From Romanomermis culicivorax (taxonomy: Eukaryota; Nematoda; Enoplea; Mermithida; Mermithidae): 64,000 bases of DNA. The stretch lies in assembly GCA_963922205.1 (NCBI GenBank), contig CAWUHX010000252.1, positions 372,001 through 436,000 of the forward strand. Reading direction: 5' to 3'. Under the pieces are notes generated by a model. It worked only from the letters and a program-made list of their open reading frames with translations. It searched no databases and was not told where the DNA came from. A program made the position numbers and the translations under genes. Numbering within the stretch: position 1 is the stretch's first letter; each line of letters opens with the position of its first letter. Below, in pieces: positions 63,513 through 64,000 of this stretch.

Positions 63513-64000
63513 TGTTGTGCAGGTCTTTCCTTAAGAGGCGTAAGAAAAGATATATCTGGTCTGAACTGACCTGTTAGAAGTGATCCCTTGGCTAGGCCTC
63601 GGTGATAGTGCAACAGTCCGGTTCCCCAGACCTACAACAACAAAGATAAACTTAACTCTAAAGAGCGGGGCCTTACCAAGGACCTCCGCAGTCTCCTAGC
63701 TGAGACGAGGAATCCCCTCAGGGATAAACTTACTAGGGTATAACCCGTAAGGGGTTTCCCAAGGCTTACCTGGTGTAAGTTGGCGCCTGGGCCTCTGGCC
63801 CTCCGCCTTCGTCGGTCGCTAGAAATATCTAAATAAACAAACGAATATATTGAACAATATGTCCGACGAAATATGTAAAAAGAATGTGGACTGACCACAA
63901 TGAATAATATGCAAAATAAGACGAAGTGCTGGGAAGTTTTAATGGACGCCAGCAATAACAAGAATAATATAAAAATTGGCGATAATAGTGAACAATAATT
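63513..64000 (-). repeat. LTR related to that of the first Gypsy element (partial)
   Basis: It starts TGTTGTGCAGGTCTTTCC like 15583-16187 and stays alignable to the window end, including AACAACAAAGATAAACTTA and GGACGCCAGC. It is more diverged than the 1-225 and 15963-16187 pair are from each other. To its left there is no primer-binding-like sequence but a small hairpin (GGTTCC...GGAAACC) and then the DIRS end. It is therefore a solo LTR or the 3' LTR of an element further right. Confidence 0.75.

Overview
The window looks like nuclear DNA of an invertebrate animal. It is AT-rich. Plausible spliceosomal introns of 64-66 bp interrupt one gene. It is built almost entirely of nested, mostly decayed transposable elements of types found together in metazoan genomes: Ty3/Gypsy, LINE, DIRS, MULE, PIF/Harbinger, hAT, Helitron and Polinton. 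No host housekeeping gene, rRNA or tRNA gene was recognised. I cannot name the species from the sequence.

Layout. 1-16187: one very long minus-strand Ty3/Gypsy-like element, with LTRs at ...-225 and 15583-16187. In minus-strand order it holds gag, protease, RT/RNase H, integrase and then a large unrecognised third ORF, and it carries two hAT-type insertions. 16188-20150: AT-rich relics, including a LINE reverse transcriptase and a 494-bp solo LTR. 20151-25104: a 2477-bp unit present twice in tandem, almost identical. 25849-30312: a hAT transposase relic split by another element, then several small hAT-like MITEs. 30313-40876: two MULE (Mutator-like) copies side by side. The first has a perfect 9-bp target duplication. 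The second has been opened by an LTR-type element, a 3.25-kb Helitron and a GC-rich 291-bp MITE. Because the first copy serves as the empty site, all three insertions can be placed to the base. 41191-47779: a second Helitron-family copy whose inner segment lies in the opposite orientation. It hosts a nearly complete PIF/Harbinger transposon (42145-45783) with both its genes. 48280-49180: two diverged copies of a TATA-plus-hairpin module. 49715-57523: an unrecognised small gene, then a Polinton-type capsid gene group on the minus strand. 57575-59130: a third, worn Helitron-family copy. 59226-63460: a DIRS retrotransposon with inverted terminal repeats. 63513-64000: an LTR related to that of the first element.

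How parts fit. The genes do not form a host pathway; they are parts of separate mobile elements. Most are dead. The Gypsy element has lost protease, RT and RNase H residues, the DIRS element has lost RT and recombinase residues, and both MULEs are frameshifted. The best-preserved coding units are the PIF Myb-like protein, the PIF transposase (one nonsense codon) and the Polinton-associated 224-aa protein. The nesting gives a relative order of events: MULE copy 2 predates its three insertions, the Helitron-family copy at 41 kb predates its PIF insertion, and PIF predates the MITEs inside it.
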